Positions 27,605-37,087 are shown, numbered from the stretch's first letter. The stretch is 46,013 nt of DNA from Streptococcus mitis (GCF_005144795.1 NZ_SWFJ01000013.1:1-46013); one strand, 5' to 3'. A program made the numbers and translations. Notes: generated from the letters alone by a model not told the origin.

Positions 27605-28279
27605 CTAGGACATGCGTTCTTTTGCTTCTGATTCAATTTTTTCAACTACTTCTTGAATACTTAGTCCAGTTGTATCAAGGTAAACTGCATCCTCTGCTTG
27701 TTTGAGAGGAGAAGTCTCACGATGGCTATCCTTGTAGTCACGCGCAGCAATTTCCTCTTTTAGGGTTTCAAGGTCTGTTTCAATTCCCTTGGCAATATTT
27801 TCTTTGTAACGACGCTCTGCTCTTTCATCAACAGAAGCTACTAGAAAAATTTTCAATTCTGCTTGTGGCAATACAACAGTCCCAATATCGCGACCGTCCA
27901 TGACAATCCCACCTTGCTGGGCAATCTCTTGTTGAAGAGAAACTAGTTTCTCACGTACTTCAGGAATTGCCGCAATAGCAGAAACATGATTGGTCACTTG
28001 ATTTTCACGAATAGGATGGGTAATATCCACATCTCCTACAAAGACAAGCTGTTCTCCAGTTTCTGAACGCCCAAAGCTGATTGGATGCTGGTCCAATAAG
28101 GCTAAAAGTTCCTCAATCTCTTCCACTCCTAACTGGTGTTTCAGAGCCATATAGGTCGCCGCACGATACATGGCACCTGTATCTAGATAGGTATACCCAA
28201 AATTTTTAGCAATAATCTTAGCAACCGTACTCTTACCGCTTGAAGCTGGACCATCGATAGCAATTTGAATCGTCTTCAT
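27605..28279 (-). CDS. cmk: Cytidylate kinase
   Basis: A 224-residue CMP/dCMP kinase that recycles cytidine nucleotides. The P-loop GPASSGKST (10-18), the CMP-binding [10 protein letters not shown] block and the lid region ERRYKE are present. It begins nine bases after the LysM surface-protein gene and ends in a strong terminator, so the two form one unit. Confidence 0.95.
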   Translation of the reverse strand: MKTIQIAIDGPASSGKSTVAKIIAKNFGYTYLDTGAMYRAATYMALKHQLGVEEIEELLALLDQHPISFGRSETGEQLVFVGDVDITHPIRENQVTNHVSAIAAIPEVREKLVSLQQEIAQQGGIVMDGRDIGTVVLPQAELKIFLVASVDERAERRYKENIAKGIETDLETLKEEIAARDYKDSHRETSPLKQAEDAVYLDTTGLSIQEVVEKIESEAKERMS

Positions 28280-28288
28280 TTATGACTC

Positions 28289-28789
28289 CTATCTAGTCTT
28301 AATCACATCTCCAGGATTTGCAAACCAAGATCCTGTAGCCATATGTCCAGGATTCAATGCTTCTAATTGAGCAATTGAAATACCTGCACGTTGCGCCAAG
28401 ACAGCTTCACCCTCACCAGCCTGAACTGTAATTGTTCCTTCACTAGCAGCATGTTCTTCAGAATGACTCTCACTAGAGGAGCTCTCTGTAGAAGTTGCTT
28501 CTTCAGTCTTGCTAGATGAAGAAGACGATTCTTCTGTTACAGATGTTGAAGCAGGGGCAGATGAGTCATAAAAATCTTTCAAGGCTGCTGTGCGATTACT
28601 CCCTCCGCTTGAGAGGTAAATCAATACTATTATCATTGCTACAACAATCACGAAAAAGAGACTAGCTAGAATCGTCAAAACACGATTTGCAACAACGCCT
28701 GTACCTTTTTGATTACGTTGACGTCGTTCCGTTCTCGTCTGTTCTTCCTGATTCTCATAAATATCTTCTTGCCACAGTTCTTTTGCCAT
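28289..28789 (-). CDS. LysM-containing surface-associated protein (SAG1386/EF1546 type)
   Basis: A 166-residue bitopic protein: charged cytoplasmic N-terminus, one membrane segment (about 37-60), a long Ser/Glu/Thr-rich linker (about 75-115) and a C-terminal LysM-like domain (about 118-166, QAGEGEAVLAQRAGISIAQL... ending in NPGDVIKTR). LysM binds N-acetylglucosamine polymers, so it likely contacts peptidoglycan. AAGGAG precedes the ATG. It is divergent from the ferredoxin gene with only 45 bases between the start codons. Confidence 0.82.
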   Translation of the reverse strand: MAKELWQEDIYENQEEQTRTERRQRNQKGTGVVANRVLTILASLFFVIVVAMIIVLIYLSSGGSNRTAALKDFYDSSAPASTSVTEESSSSSSKTEEATSTESSSSESHSEEHAASEGTITVQAGEGEAVLAQRAGISIAQLEALNPGHMATGSWFANPGDVIKTR

Positions 28790-28799
28790 ACCTTACTCC

Positions 28800-28828
28800 T
28801 TGTTTTTTTTTACTTTTCTTATTACAAT
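28800..28828 (+). promoter_or_regulatory. Ferredoxin promoter predicting a leaderless mRNA
   Basis: TTGTTT (28800-28805), a 17-base spacer, TACAAT (28823-28828), then six bases (ATAAAT) to the ATG at 28835. No SD is present. The promoter also lies within the 45-bp divergent gap, overlapping the leader of the LysM-protein gene. Confidence 0.7.
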
Positions 28829-28834
28829 ATAAAT

Positions 28835-29032
28835 ATGAAAATCACACTTATACCTGAACGTTGCATCGCCTGTGGGCTTTGCCAAACTTATTCTGAATTA
28901 TTTGATTACCACGATAATGGAATCGTGCGTTTTTACGATGACCCTGACCAACTAGAAAAAGAAATCTCTCCTAGTCAGGACGTCGTAGAAGCTGTTAGAA
29001 ACTGTCCAACTCGTGCCTTGATTAAAGATTAA
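28835..29032 (+). CDS. Ferredoxin with a single 4Fe-4S cluster
   Basis: A 65-residue protein with CxxCxxC at 10-16 (CIACGLC) and a fourth Cys in RNCPTRAL (Cys57), enough for one [4Fe-4S] cluster. Short one-cluster ferredoxins carry electrons to P450s, reductases or Fe-S enzymes. I start it at the ATG at 28835, where the family begins (MKITLIPERC); a longer frame upstream would run into the divergent promoter and has no ribosome site. Acidic composition is normal for ferredoxins. The -10 lies six bases from the ATG, suggesting a leaderless transcript. Confidence 0.9.
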   Translation: MKITLIPERCIACGLCQTYSELFDYHDNGIVRFYDDPDQLEKEISPSQDVVEAVRNCPTRALIKD

Positions 29033-29089
29033 CTCTAATATCAACAAGAACGTTCCACTCCTTATAGTTTAGCATATTTCCATGCAAAA

Positions 29090-30055
29090 TTATAGTCTTT
29101 TCTCTTTATTTTTTTCTGTAAAATCAGTAAGGTCACTTTTTTCTTTGACGAGATAAAGTGGTCTTTTTTTAGTCTCCAGATAAATCTTACTGATATACTT
29201 GCCGAGAATCCCAATGGTCAAAAGTTGAATGCCTCCAAGGAAGAGAATAACAGCCATCAAAGAGGTCCAACCTGATGTCGGATTGCCCAAAATAAGGGTC
29301 CGAACCACAACAAAAAAGGTCATAAGCAGAGAAATAAAACAAGATAGGAGACCAGCCACAAAGGCGATAATCAAGGGAAAATCTGAAAAGTTAACAATCC
29401 CTTCAATAGAGTAGAAAAAGAGTTGCCTAAAACTCCAACTGGTCTTGCCAGCCTGCCTTTCGACATTTGGATAGTCCAGATAGTGAGTTTTAAAGCCTAC
29501 CCAGGCAAAGAGCCCCTTTGAAAAACGATTGGACTCGGTCAGGCTTAAAATGGCATCCACTACAGATCTTCTCATCATGCGAAAATCACGGACACCTGAC
29601 GGCAAGGCTACTGGACTAATTTTTTTCATGAAGCCATAAAAGAGATTAGCACAAAAACTGCGAAAGAAGGGTTCCCCCTCTCGACTAATTCTCCTGGTCC
29701 CAACACAGTCCAAGTCTGTATTCTGGTCTAGTAAGGCTTTCATCTCAAGCAACATACTAGGAGGATCTTGGAGGTCTGCATCCATCACCACCACCAAATC
29801 CCCTGTCGCATATTGCAATCCTGCATACAGAGCTGCTTCTTTGCCAAAATTTCGCGAGAAAGAAATATAATGAATTGCCGGATTTTGCTCCCGATAGGTC
29901 TTTAAGAGTTCCAAGGTCCCATCACTTGATCCATCGTCGACAAATACATACTCGATTTCTGTTTCCAAATCTGGAAGTAAAGCTTCCAAAGCCTGATAAA
30001 AAAGAGGAAGTACTTCCTCTTCGTTTAAACAGGGGACAATGATTGACATCACCAT
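29090..30055 (-). CDS. GtrB/DPM1-like membrane glycosyltransferase family 2
   Basis: About 321 residues with an N-terminal GT-A domain (SIIVPCLNEEE, FVDDGSSDGT, and DADLQDP holding the metal-binding Asp pair) and two C-terminal membrane segments (about 215-285). Enzymes of this form transfer a sugar from a nucleotide donor to undecaprenyl phosphate at the cytoplasmic face. The start codon is uncertain: ATG at 30055 follows the galE stop by one base, and an alternative ATG lies six bases further on. Adjacency to galE suggests use of UDP-galactose or UDP-glucose, by inference. Confidence 0.88.
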   Translation of the reverse strand: MVMSIIVPCLNEEEVLPLFYQALEALLPDLETEIEYVFVDDGSSDGTLELLKTYREQNPAIHYISFSRNFGKEAALYAGLQYATGDLVVVMDADLQDPPSMLLEMKALLDQNTDLDCVGTRRISREGEPFFRSFCANLFYGFMKKISPVALPSGVRDFRMMRRSVVDAILSLTESNRFSKGLFAWVGFKTHYLDYPNVERQAGKTSWSFRQLFFYSIEGIVNFSDFPLIIAFVAGLLSCFISLLMTFFVVVRTLILGNPTSGWTSLMAVILFLGGIQLLTIGILGKYISKIYLETKKRPLYLVKEKSDLTDFTEKNKEKRL

Positions 30056-30056
30056 C

Positions 30057-31076
30057 TTAGTCTTCAAATCCATTTGGATGCTTACTTTGCCAACGCCATG
30101 CGTCTTCACACATTTGGGTGATACCTAATTCTGCTTCCCAGCCCAGTTCTGCTTTGGCTTTTGCAGGATCTGAATAGCAGGCTGCGATATCCCCTGGGCG
30201 ACGGTCTACGATGCGGTAAGGAATTGGACGTCCCACTGCTTTTTCCATATTTTGGATAATTTCAAGAACTGAGTAACCTTTACCTGTTCCAAGGTTATAA
30301 ACGTTTAGTCCTGAAGCCTTTTGGATTTTTTTCAGAGCTGCAACGTGACCTTTGGCCAAATCGACAACATGGATATAGTCACGAACACCAGTTCCATCTT
30401 CCGTATCGTAATCGTCTCCAAACACTTGCACTTGCTCTAATTTCCCAACGGCTACTTGAGTCACATATGGCAAAAGGTTATTTGGAATACCGTTTGGATT
30501 TTCTCCCAAATCTCCGCTCTCATGAGCTCCGATTGGGTTAAAGTAACGCAACAAGACCACATTCCATTCTGAGTCTGCCTTGTAGATATCCGTCAAAATT
30601 TCCTCTAACATGAGTTTAGTGCGGCCATATGGATTGGTCACTGAAAGTGGGAAATCTTCCAAGATGGGTACTGTGTGCGGATCTCCGTAAACTGTCGCAG
30701 AAGAACTGAAAATGATGTTTTTACAGTTGTTTTCTTCCATGACCTTCAAAAGACTAACAGTTCCAGCGATATTGTTATCATAGTAGGCAAGAGGGATACG
30801 TGTTGATTCGCCAACAGCCTTCAAACCAGCAAAGTGAATGACCCCTGTTGGTTCTTCTTGTTTGAAAATGTCACGAAGAGTATCTGTATCACGGATATCT
30901 GCCTCATAGAAAGGCACTTCAACTCCTGTAATTCTCTCAACAACTTCTAAACTTTTTCTGTTACTATTAACAAGGTTATCCACCACAACAACTTGATGAC
31001 CTGCTTGGATTAACTCAATAACTGTGTGGGTCCCGATAAAACCTGCTCCACCCGTTACCAAAATCTTTTCTTGCAT
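30057..31076 (-). CDS. galE: UDP-glucose 4-epimerase
   Basis: A 339-residue short-chain dehydrogenase-type epimerase interconverting UDP-glucose and UDP-galactose. The NAD motif GGAGFIGTH (9-17), the catalytic Ser/Tyr/Lys set (SSSATVYG and NPYGRTK) and the NLGTGKGYSVLE block are present. CGAGG precedes the ATG. It heads a unit with the glycosyltransferase and has an extended -10 promoter. Confidence 0.95.
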   Translation of the reverse strand: MQEKILVTGGAGFIGTHTVIELIQAGHQVVVVDNLVNSNRKSLEVVERITGVEVPFYEADIRDTDTLRDIFKQEEPTGVIHFAGLKAVGESTRIPLAYYDNNIAGTVSLLKVMEENNCKNIIFSSSATVYGDPHTVPILEDFPLSVTNPYGRTKLMLEEILTDIYKADSEWNVVLLRYFNPIGAHESGDLGENPNGIPNNLLPYVTQVAVGKLEQVQVFGDDYDTEDGTGVRDYIHVVDLAKGHVAALKKIQKASGLNVYNLGTGKGYSVLEIIQNMEKAVGRPIPYRIVDRRPGDIAACYSDPAKAKAELGWEAELGITQMCEDAWRWQSKHPNGFED

Positions 31077-31109
31077 CTTTTTTCCTCGATTCTCGGATTA
31101 TTTTTTCTT

Positions 31110-31118
31110 ATTTTATCA
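31110..31118 (-). promoter_or_regulatory. Extended -10 promoter of galE
   Basis: TGaTAAAAT on the minus strand (-10 at 31110-31115), 33 bases before the ATG. Confidence 0.6.
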
Positions 31119-31178
31119 TTTTTGATAGGGAATGTCATTTGCCATCCTAGAGGAGAAGCTAAAATTTCAGTAAAATTT

Positions 31179-32282
31179 TTATTCGCTTTTTACTCGTTTG
31201 ACATAGTTTTCAATTGGATAGTTTAGAGGGTCCAAGGTCAACTCCTTGCCTTGGATCAGTTGAGCTAGATGGTAACCAATGATAGGACCAGTTGTGAGGC
31301 CTGATGAACCTAGTCCACTAGCAGCATAGACGCCTGCCAATTCTGGCACCTGCCCAAAAAAAGGAGAGAAATCACTGGTATAAGCACGGATTCCCACACG
31401 CTCAGCTCTAGAAATCGCCTTAGCCAAGGTTGGGTAGTGAGGCAAGGCGTCCTCCTCCATTTGTTGGAGCAAGGTTTCATCTACCGTCAAATCAAATCCC
31501 ATGTCATTTTCATGAGTAGCTCCTAGGGACAATTTACCACCTGCAAAAGGAATCAAATCCCACTCCCCTTCTGGCATAACAACAGGGTATGATTCCATAT
31601 CTTGGGCAAGCTGATAATCTCGTAATTGCCCTTTCTGAGGACGAACATCTACATCATAACCCAAGGGTTCTAATATGTGACCCAACCAAGCTCCCGTCGC
31701 TAAAATAACCTGATCAAATACCTCTTCGTCAATCTGGTAACCTAATGCTAAAGGTATCAGAGTTACTTTTTCTTTGACCAGCTTTACCTGACTAGCTTCT
31801 AACAAACGAGTCACTAAGAGTTGACCATCTACTCTCGCTCCACCAGAAGCATAGAGCAAGCGATCAAATCCCTGCAAGCCAGAGAATAATTCATTAGCTG
31901 ATGCTTGATCCAGAATGGCTAATTGCCCTATCAAAGGAGATTCTTCCCTGCGCTGGTGGGCTAGTTGATAGAGTTCTTCCAACTTAGTTTCATCCTTTTT
32001 CAGGAGAAAGACTCCCGAACGCTGGTAAAAGTCAACTTCCTGCCCTGATTTCTCTAAATCAGCCAACAAATCCACATAAAAATCAGCCCCCAAGCGTGCC
32101 ATCTTATACCAGGCCTTATTGCGGCGTTTGGAAAACCAAGGACTGATAATTCCTGCTGCGGCCTTGGTAGCCTGACCTTGTCCATGGTCAAAGACGGTTA
32201 CTTCTAGGTCACTTTCTTTAGAGAGGTAGTAGGCAGCTGTTGCACCTACAATCCCTGCTCCGATAATGGCAACTTTTTTCAT
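31179..32282 (-). CDS. FAD-dependent oxidoreductase (DadA/glycine oxidase-like)
   Basis: A 367-residue DAO-superfamily flavoenzyme that probably oxidises an amine or amino acid. The dinucleotide-binding motif GAGIVG lies at the start (8-13), the AAAGIISPWFS segment binds the FAD, and the C-terminal ASGLGSSGLTTGP closes the flavin site. I start it at the ATG at 32282 with GAAAGTG upstream; an in-frame GTG nine bases earlier is possible. It follows the Nif3-like gene by 16 bases, so trmK, nif3-like and this gene are one unit. The substrate cannot be told from the sequence. Confidence 0.85.
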   Translation of the reverse strand: MKKVAIIGAGIVGATAAYYLSKESDLEVTVFDHGQGQATKAAAGIISPWFSKRRNKAWYKMARLGADFYVDLLADLEKSGQEVDFYQRSGVFLLKKDETKLEELYQLAHQRREESPLIGQLAILDQASANELFSGLQGFDRLLYASGGARVDGQLLVTRLLEASQVKLVKEKVTLIPLALGYQIDEEVFDQVILATGAWLGHILEPLGYDVDVRPQKGQLRDYQLAQDMESYPVVMPEGEWDLIPFAGGKLSLGATHENDMGFDLTVDETLLQQMEEDALPHYPTLAKAISRAERVGIRAYTSDFSPFFGQVPELAGVYAASGLGSSGLTTGPIIGYHLAQLIQGKELTLDPLNYPIENYVKRVKSE

Positions 32283-32298
32283 TGTTTTCACTTTCTAA

Positions 32299-33096
32299 CT
32301 AGATATGGTGGAAAGGATTGGTCGATGCTTGACTAGGTACAATATCGATTGTCCAGCCTTTTTCCTCTTTCCATTGATTAAGAAGCTCTGCAATTTTTTC
32401 CACGAAAAGCACTTCAATATAGTGGCCTGGGTCCAATGCCAACAAACCATCAGACAGCATATCCTGAGCAGTATGGTAGTAAATATCACCAGTGATATAG
32501 ACATCCGCTCCTTTAGCTAAAGCATCCTTATAGAAAGACTGCCCGCTACCACCACAGATGGCCACTCTTGAGATAGGCTTCTGCAAATCACTCTCTTGAT
32601 AATGCATCAATCGAAGGCTATCTAAACCAAAGACTTGCTTGACATTCTGGGCCAATTCCCCAAATGTCTGAGGCTGAACATTTCCAATACGACCAATTCC
32701 ACGTTCTGGACCTGTCTCCTGTAGATAAGTCGTCTCCTCGATTCCTAGCATCTGGCAGAACCAGTCATTGAGGCCATTTTCAACGATGTCAATATTGGTA
32801 TGGCTGACATAAACTGCGATGTCATGCTTAATGAGATCAATGTAAATCTGATTTTGTGGACGGCTAGCTACCAAGTCCTTGATGGGACGGAAAATAGGCG
32901 CATGCTTGACGATAATCAAATTCACACCCTTTTCAATAGCTTCAGCCACCGTTTCTTCACGAATATCCAGAGCAACCATGACCCTTTGGATATCCTTGGC
33001 CAAAGTTCCAATTTGCAGGCCACGACTGTCTCCCTCCATTGAAAATTCCTGAGGGCAAAAGGCTTCATATGCGTTAATTACTTCACTTGCTAGCAT
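32299..33096 (-). CDS. Nif3-like dinuclear metal protein (DUF34/YqfO type)
   Basis: A 265-residue member of the NIF3/DUF34 family. The metal-binding HAPIFRP motif (His65) and the later HT..D set ([11 protein letters not shown]) are visible. Some members have GTP cyclohydrolase I-like activity, others are proposed metal chaperones. It overlaps trmK by 14 bases; the TrmK-Nif3 pair is widespread in firmicutes and suggests shared function around tRNA modification or a folate-like substrate. Confidence 0.9.
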   Translation of the reverse strand: MLASEVINAYEAFCPQEFSMEGDSRGLQIGTLAKDIQRVMVALDIREETVAEAIEKGVNLIIVKHAPIFRPIKDLVASRPQNQIYIDLIKHDIAVYVSHTNIDIVENGLNDWFCQMLGIEETTYLQETGPERGIGRIGNVQPQTFGELAQNVKQVFGLDSLRLMHYQESDLQKPISRVAICGGSGQSFYKDALAKGADVYITGDIYYHTAQDMLSDGLLALDPGHYIEVLFVEKIAELLNQWKEEKGWTIDIVPSQASTNPFHHI

Positions 33097-33760
33097 GGAG
33101 AACCTCCTTGATGGCTTGAATTTTATCTACTAGAACTTGACGTTCCTCCAGATTTTTTTCTGGGATTTGTCCGAGGGCAAACTCTAGCTTAACAGCTTCT
33201 TTTTGCCATTTTTGTACAAAAAACGGACTGACTTCTTTAGACAAGATAGGTCCAAAGCGAACATCACTGGCTGATAACTTCATTTGTCCCGCTTCCACCA
33301 CCAAAATCTCATAAAACTTACCAGCTTCTTCTAGAATGCTTTCTGCCACAATCTGAAAACCATTGTCTTGCAACCAAATACGCAAGTCGTCTTCACGATT
33401 ATTGGGCTGGAGGATCAATCGTTCTACATTAGCTAACTTGTCCAAGCCTTCTTCTAAAATCCTAGTAATCAAACGACCACCCATACCAGCAATGGTAATG
33501 ACAGACACTTGGTCTGTCTCTTCAAAGGCTGCCAAGCCATTTGCTAAACGGACTTGAATTTTCTCCTTTAACCCGTGACTTTCAACATTTTTAACCGCGG
33601 ACTGGTAGGGGCCTTCTACGACCTCACCTGCAATGGCACCTTCAATATGGCCTCTTTCGACTAACTCGATAGGCAGATAAGCATGATCACTCCCCACATC
33701 TAGTAAAATGGACCCTTGGGGCACAAAGGAAGCCACTAATTCTAATCTCTTTGAAATCAT
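33083..33760 (-). CDS. trmK: tRNA (adenine(22)-N(1))-methyltransferase TrmK
   Basis: A 225-residue SAM-dependent enzyme that methylates A22 in the D-arm of tRNA. The SAM motif [15 protein letters not shown] (about 19-33) and the motif IV line [11 protein letters not shown] followed by LILQPNN are the family marks. It is first in trmK, nif3-like, FAD oxidoreductase, behind an extended -10 promoter. Confidence 0.93.
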   Translation of the reverse strand: MISKRLELVASFVPQGSILLDVGSDHAYLPIELVERGHIEGAIAGEVVEGPYQSAVKNVESHGLKEKIQVRLANGLAAFEETDQVSVITIAGMGGRLITRILEEGLDKLANVERLILQPNNREDDLRIWLQDNGFQIVAESILEEAGKFYEILVVEAGQMKLSASDVRFGPILSKEVSPFFVQKWQKEAVKLEFALGQIPEKNLEERQVLVDKIQAIKEVLHASK

Positions 33761-33792
33761 CTTCTCTCACTTTCAAAACTCTATTACCTCTT

Positions 33793-33801
33793 ATTATACC
33801 A
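33793..33801 (-). promoter_or_regulatory. Extended -10 promoter of the trmK unit
   Basis: TGgTATAAT on the minus strand (-10 at 33793-33798), 32 bases before the trmK ATG. Confidence 0.7.
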
Positions 33802-33825
33802 CATTTCAGCTGGCAATCTTGTACC

Positions 33826-33857
33826 TAAAAAGACCGCAATCCACAGATTGCAGCCTT
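33826..33857 (-). terminator. Terminator of the second P-type ATPase gene
   Basis: On the minus strand GGCTGCAATC and GATTGCGGTC pair around TGTG, followed by TTTTT. Confidence 0.88.
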
Positions 33858-33860
33858 TCT

Positions 33861-36197
33861 TTATTTTCTGGCTTGATAGCGACTAGTCAGGATGAAAATC
33901 ACGGTAAAGACCAACATCATGACACCATAAACAGGTAAAGTTTGTCCTGTTAAGGTTGAAATTTCAAGCAGTTTTTGAATTCTTGGGAAGAGAGCTGTGG
34001 CTAGGAAGCCTCCTACCGACCAAACAATCAAGAGGACACGCCATAGGGTAAATGGCATGCAGGCTCTAAATACGGATAAGAAACCAATTGACCCAAGGAG
34101 ATAATAGAGGAGGGTTGAGATTTCTATTTCAGACCAACCTTGACTCGCGCCAAATATTTTCACAAAGAGAACGCTGAAGACGACCATGAGTGCACTTGGT
34201 AGAGCACGAAGCATGGATCTTCTGAGGAAGTTTGGCTCGACAGGCTTGATATTTCGCTCAAAAGTCAGAACGAATGGCGGGAAACCTTCCACGAACTGGT
34301 CAATCATGGTAATCTGGATTGGAATGAATGGGAAAATCAAGATCCACTCAGACCGACCTAGTAAAGCACTGGCAATACAGATAACTGCGAGCAAGAAAGA
34401 ATAGATGGTCTTTATCAAGAAAATCGGGGCGATGTGGGCAATGTTATTGACCACACGACGACCTTCAAAGAGAATCTCAGGAACATCATTAAAGTCTGAG
34501 TTCAAGAGAACCAGATTGGCAATCTGACGAGTCGCAGGGTCTCCTTCAGCCATCACGATAGAACAATCCGCCTCACGAAGAGCCAGGATATCATTAACTC
34601 CATCCCCAGTCATAGCTGTTGTATGACCCGCTTTTTTCAGCGTTTGGATGATGAGTTTCTTTTGATGAGGGGAAACACGTCCGAAAATAGCTGTCTCCTC
34701 AGCCATAGCAACCAATTCCTCATCCGTGATTTTTGAGCAATCGACATAGCTGTGATAGTCTGCAAAACCAGCCTTTTGGGCAATGCTGGACACCGTAACT
34801 GGATTGTCACCAGATATAATCTTGAGTCCCACTTCCTGAGAACGGAGATAGTCCAGCGTCTCAGCTGCTCCTTCTCGAATGGGGTCCAAAATCTCCAGCA
34901 AAGCCAGAGCCTTAATGTCAGAAGGTTTTTGTGGTTTGTGATGGTCTAGTTTTTCCTGACTGAGGGCCAAGACCAAGACACGTGACCCTCTCTCCAAGGC
35001 CTCTCTGGCTTCTGGGACTTCAGAGTCCAGCAACATCTCAGGCGCCCCTAAGAAAACTGTCCCCAGACCTTCCAATTCCATGGCTCCCCACTTACGGTCG
35101 CTAGAGAAAGGCAGATTCGAGATCATAGGATAAGTAACTTCTCCCACAAAACGCTTTCGAATAGCTTGGGCTGTTGGATTCTTATCCTCACTATGGGCCA
35201 TATAGCTGGCCAAGATGCTAGCAAGTGCTGACTCTCCATACTCTTCGGTCAAAGGAAGAACAGCCTCCACCTGCATCTTTCCTTGGGTGATGGTACCCGT
35301 CTTGTCCAGACAGAGCATATCCACGCGCGCCAAGGTCTCAACAGAATACATCTCCTGCACCAAAACCTTTTTCAACCCAAGCTTGATAACAGCAGTTAAG
35401 AGAGAGGTGATGGTCAACAGGGCGATTCCCTTGGGCAACATTCCCAAAAGAGCTGTTGACGAATTTACAACGGATGACTTGAGAGGCAGGCCTTTTAAAA
35501 GCAAGGCTTCTAGCAAGAGAGCTAGACCAAAAGGAATGATAATCTTCCCAGTAAAACCAGCTAACTTGTCCAGCGATTTCATGATACGAGAGTTGATTGG
35601 TTTAACGGTCTTGGCTTCCAGCATAAGTTTGGCAGCATAGTTGTCTGCACCGACATGATGGACACGAGCTAAAACTGACCCACTAGCCAAGAAACTTCCT
35701 GACAAAAGCAAGGCATCCACTTCCTTTTGCACCAAATCACTTTCCCCCGTCAACATGGCTTCATTGACTTCCGCAAAGCCTTCCAAAACCAAGGCATCAC
35801 TGGGAATCTGCTCTCCAGCAGACAGACGAATGACATCTCCTAGAACTAATTCTTCAGGATTAAGAGCAACTTCCTGACCATCACGAATAGTCTTGACCTT
35901 TTCCTTGGTCATGAGATTAAGCTTGTCCACCATGTGTTTAGCCCGTAGCTCAGTCACAATTCCAGAAAAAGCGTTAAAGCAGATAACGGCAAAGAAGACC
36001 AGATTGCTCCAAGCCTGCACAAAGGCAAGGGCCAAAGCAATGGCAAAGTTCAAAGCGTTAAAAAGGGTAAAGACATTTCGTTTAACGATTTGCCAAGTGC
36101 TGGTACTGGCCGATGCAGTAAAATCATTGACCAAGCCCTTAGCCTGTCTTTCCTTGACTTCTCTTTGGGTTAATCCCATAATCTTATTTTTATCCAT
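33861..36197 (-). CDS. P-type cation-transporting ATPase of unclear substrate
   Basis: A 778-residue P-type ATPase. Present are TGES (150-153), DKTGT (298-302), the nucleotide-domain block SSDRKWGAM, TGDGVNDILAL and about six C-terminal membrane segments. The M4 motif reads GMLPKGIALL, with Lys where Ca/Mg pumps have the metal-binding Glu of PEGL, so its cargo is uncertain. The protein is shorter than the 898-residue Ca/Mn pump in this window and lacks any heavy-metal N-domain. I start it at the ATG at 36197; the in-frame ATG 12 bases earlier overlaps the -10. No SD precedes either, and TGaTATGAT ends seven bases before the chosen ATG, implying a leaderless message. Confidence 0.85.
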   Translation of the reverse strand: MDKNKIMGLTQREVKERQAKGLVNDFTASASTSTWQIVKRNVFTLFNALNFAIALALAFVQAWSNLVFFAVICFNAFSGIVTELRAKHMVDKLNLMTKEKVKTIRDGQEVALNPEELVLGDVIRLSAGEQIPSDALVLEGFAEVNEAMLTGESDLVQKEVDALLLSGSFLASGSVLARVHHVGADNYAAKLMLEAKTVKPINSRIMKSLDKLAGFTGKIIIPFGLALLLEALLLKGLPLKSSVVNSSTALLGMLPKGIALLTITSLLTAVIKLGLKKVLVQEMYSVETLARVDMLCLDKTGTITQGKMQVEAVLPLTEEYGESALASILASYMAHSEDKNPTAQAIRKRFVGEVTYPMISNLPFSSDRKWGAMELEGLGTVFLGAPEMLLDSEVPEAREALERGSRVLVLALSQEKLDHHKPQKPSDIKALALLEILDPIREGAAETLDYLRSQEVGLKIISGDNPVTVSSIAQKAGFADYHSYVDCSKITDEELVAMAEETAIFGRVSPHQKKLIIQTLKKAGHTTAMTGDGVNDILALREADCSIVMAEGDPATRQIANLVLLNSDFNDVPEILFEGRRVVNNIAHIAPIFLIKTIYSFLLAVICIASALLGRSEWILIFPFIPIQITMIDQFVEGFPPFVLTFERNIKPVEPNFLRRSMLRALPSALMVVFSVLFVKIFGASQGWSEIEISTLLYYLLGSIGFLSVFRACMPFTLWRVLLIVWSVGGFLATALFPRIQKLLEISTLTGQTLPVYGVMMLVFTVIFILTSRYQARK

Positions 36198-36204
36198 AAA
36201 TTCT

Positions 36205-36213
36205 ATCATATCA
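36205..36213 (-). promoter_or_regulatory. Extended -10 promoter of the second P-type ATPase, predicting a leaderless mRNA
   Basis: TGaTATGAT on the minus strand (-10 at 36205-36210), followed by seven bases (AGAATTT) and the ATG at 36197. The -35 is poor (TAGAAT at 17 bases). Confidence 0.55.
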
Positions 36214-36270
36214 TTTTTTCTAAAAGAATTCTAATCTCATCCCAAATATACACCTAGTTAAGGGAAAAGT

Positions 36271-36299
36271 TTGCCAGCCCTCCTTTGATAAGGTATAAT
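36271..36299 (+). promoter_or_regulatory. Promoter of the acyltransferase gene
   Basis: TTGCCA (36271-36276), exactly 17 bases, TATAAT (36294-36299); GAAGGAG follows before the ATG at 36330. Confidence 0.88.
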
Positions 36300-36329
36300 A
36301 ATAACAAGAAAATAATCGAAGGAGACCGC

Positions 36330-37079
36330 ATGTTTTATACTTATTTACGTGGATTGGTTGTCTTGCTCCTATGGTCCATCAATGGCAATGCCCACTATCA
36401 TAATACTGATAAAATTCCTAATCAAGATGAAAATTATATTCTGGTTGCACCTCACCGCACCTGGTGGGATCCAGTTTACATGGCTTTTGCGACCAAGCCA
36501 AAACAGTTTATCTTTATGGCCAAAAAAGAGCTCTTTACCAACCGTATCTTTGGCTGGTGGATTCGTATGTGTGGGGCTTTTCCTATTGACCGTGAAAATC
36601 CTAGCGCCTCAGCCATCAAATACCCTATCAATGTTCTCAAAAAAAGCGACCGCTCTCTCATCATGTTTCCAAGTGGGAGCCGTCACTCAAACGATGTCAA
36701 GGGGGGCGTAGCTCTGATTGCCAAAATGGCCAAGGTTCGTATCATGCCGGTTACCTATACAGGTCCCATGACCTTGAAGGGCTTGGTTAGCCGCGAGCGT
36801 GTCGATATGAACTTTGGGAATCCAGTCGATATCTCAGATATCAAGAAAATGAATGATGAAGGCATTGAAACAGTCGCCAATCGTATCCAAACAGAATTCC
36901 AACGTCTGGACCAAGAAACGAAACAATGGCACAATGATAAAAAACCAAATCCACTCTGGTGGTTTATCCGCATTCCTGCCCTCATCCTTGCCATTATCCT
37001 CGCTATCCTAACCATCATCTTTAGCTTTATCGCAAGCTTTATCTGGAATCCAGATAAGAAGAGAGAGTCTCTTGGTTAA
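36330..37079 (+). CDS. PlsC-type 1-acyl-glycerol-3-phosphate acyltransferase
   Basis: A 249-residue membrane acyltransferase. The HX4D catalytic motif is APHRTWWD (His near 42), the FPIDRE and MFPSGSRH blocks match the acceptor-binding motifs, and a C-terminal membrane segment (about 215-240) is followed by a basic tail. Such enzymes make phosphatidic acid from lysophosphatidic acid. The start at 36330 follows GAAGGAG; upstream in-frame codons lie within the promoter. It is a single-gene unit with a strong terminator. Confidence 0.88.
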   Translation: MFYTYLRGLVVLLLWSINGNAHYHNTDKIPNQDENYILVAPHRTWWDPVYMAFATKPKQFIFMAKKELFTNRIFGWWIRMCGAFPIDRENPSASAIKYPINVLKKSDRSLIMFPSGSRHSNDVKGGVALIAKMAKVRIMPVTYTGPMTLKGLVSRERVDMNFGNPVDISDIKKMNDEGIETVANRIQTEFQRLDQETKQWHNDKKPNPLWWFIRIPALILAIILAILTIIFSFIASFIWNPDKKRESLG

Positions 37080-37087
37080 AAAATACA

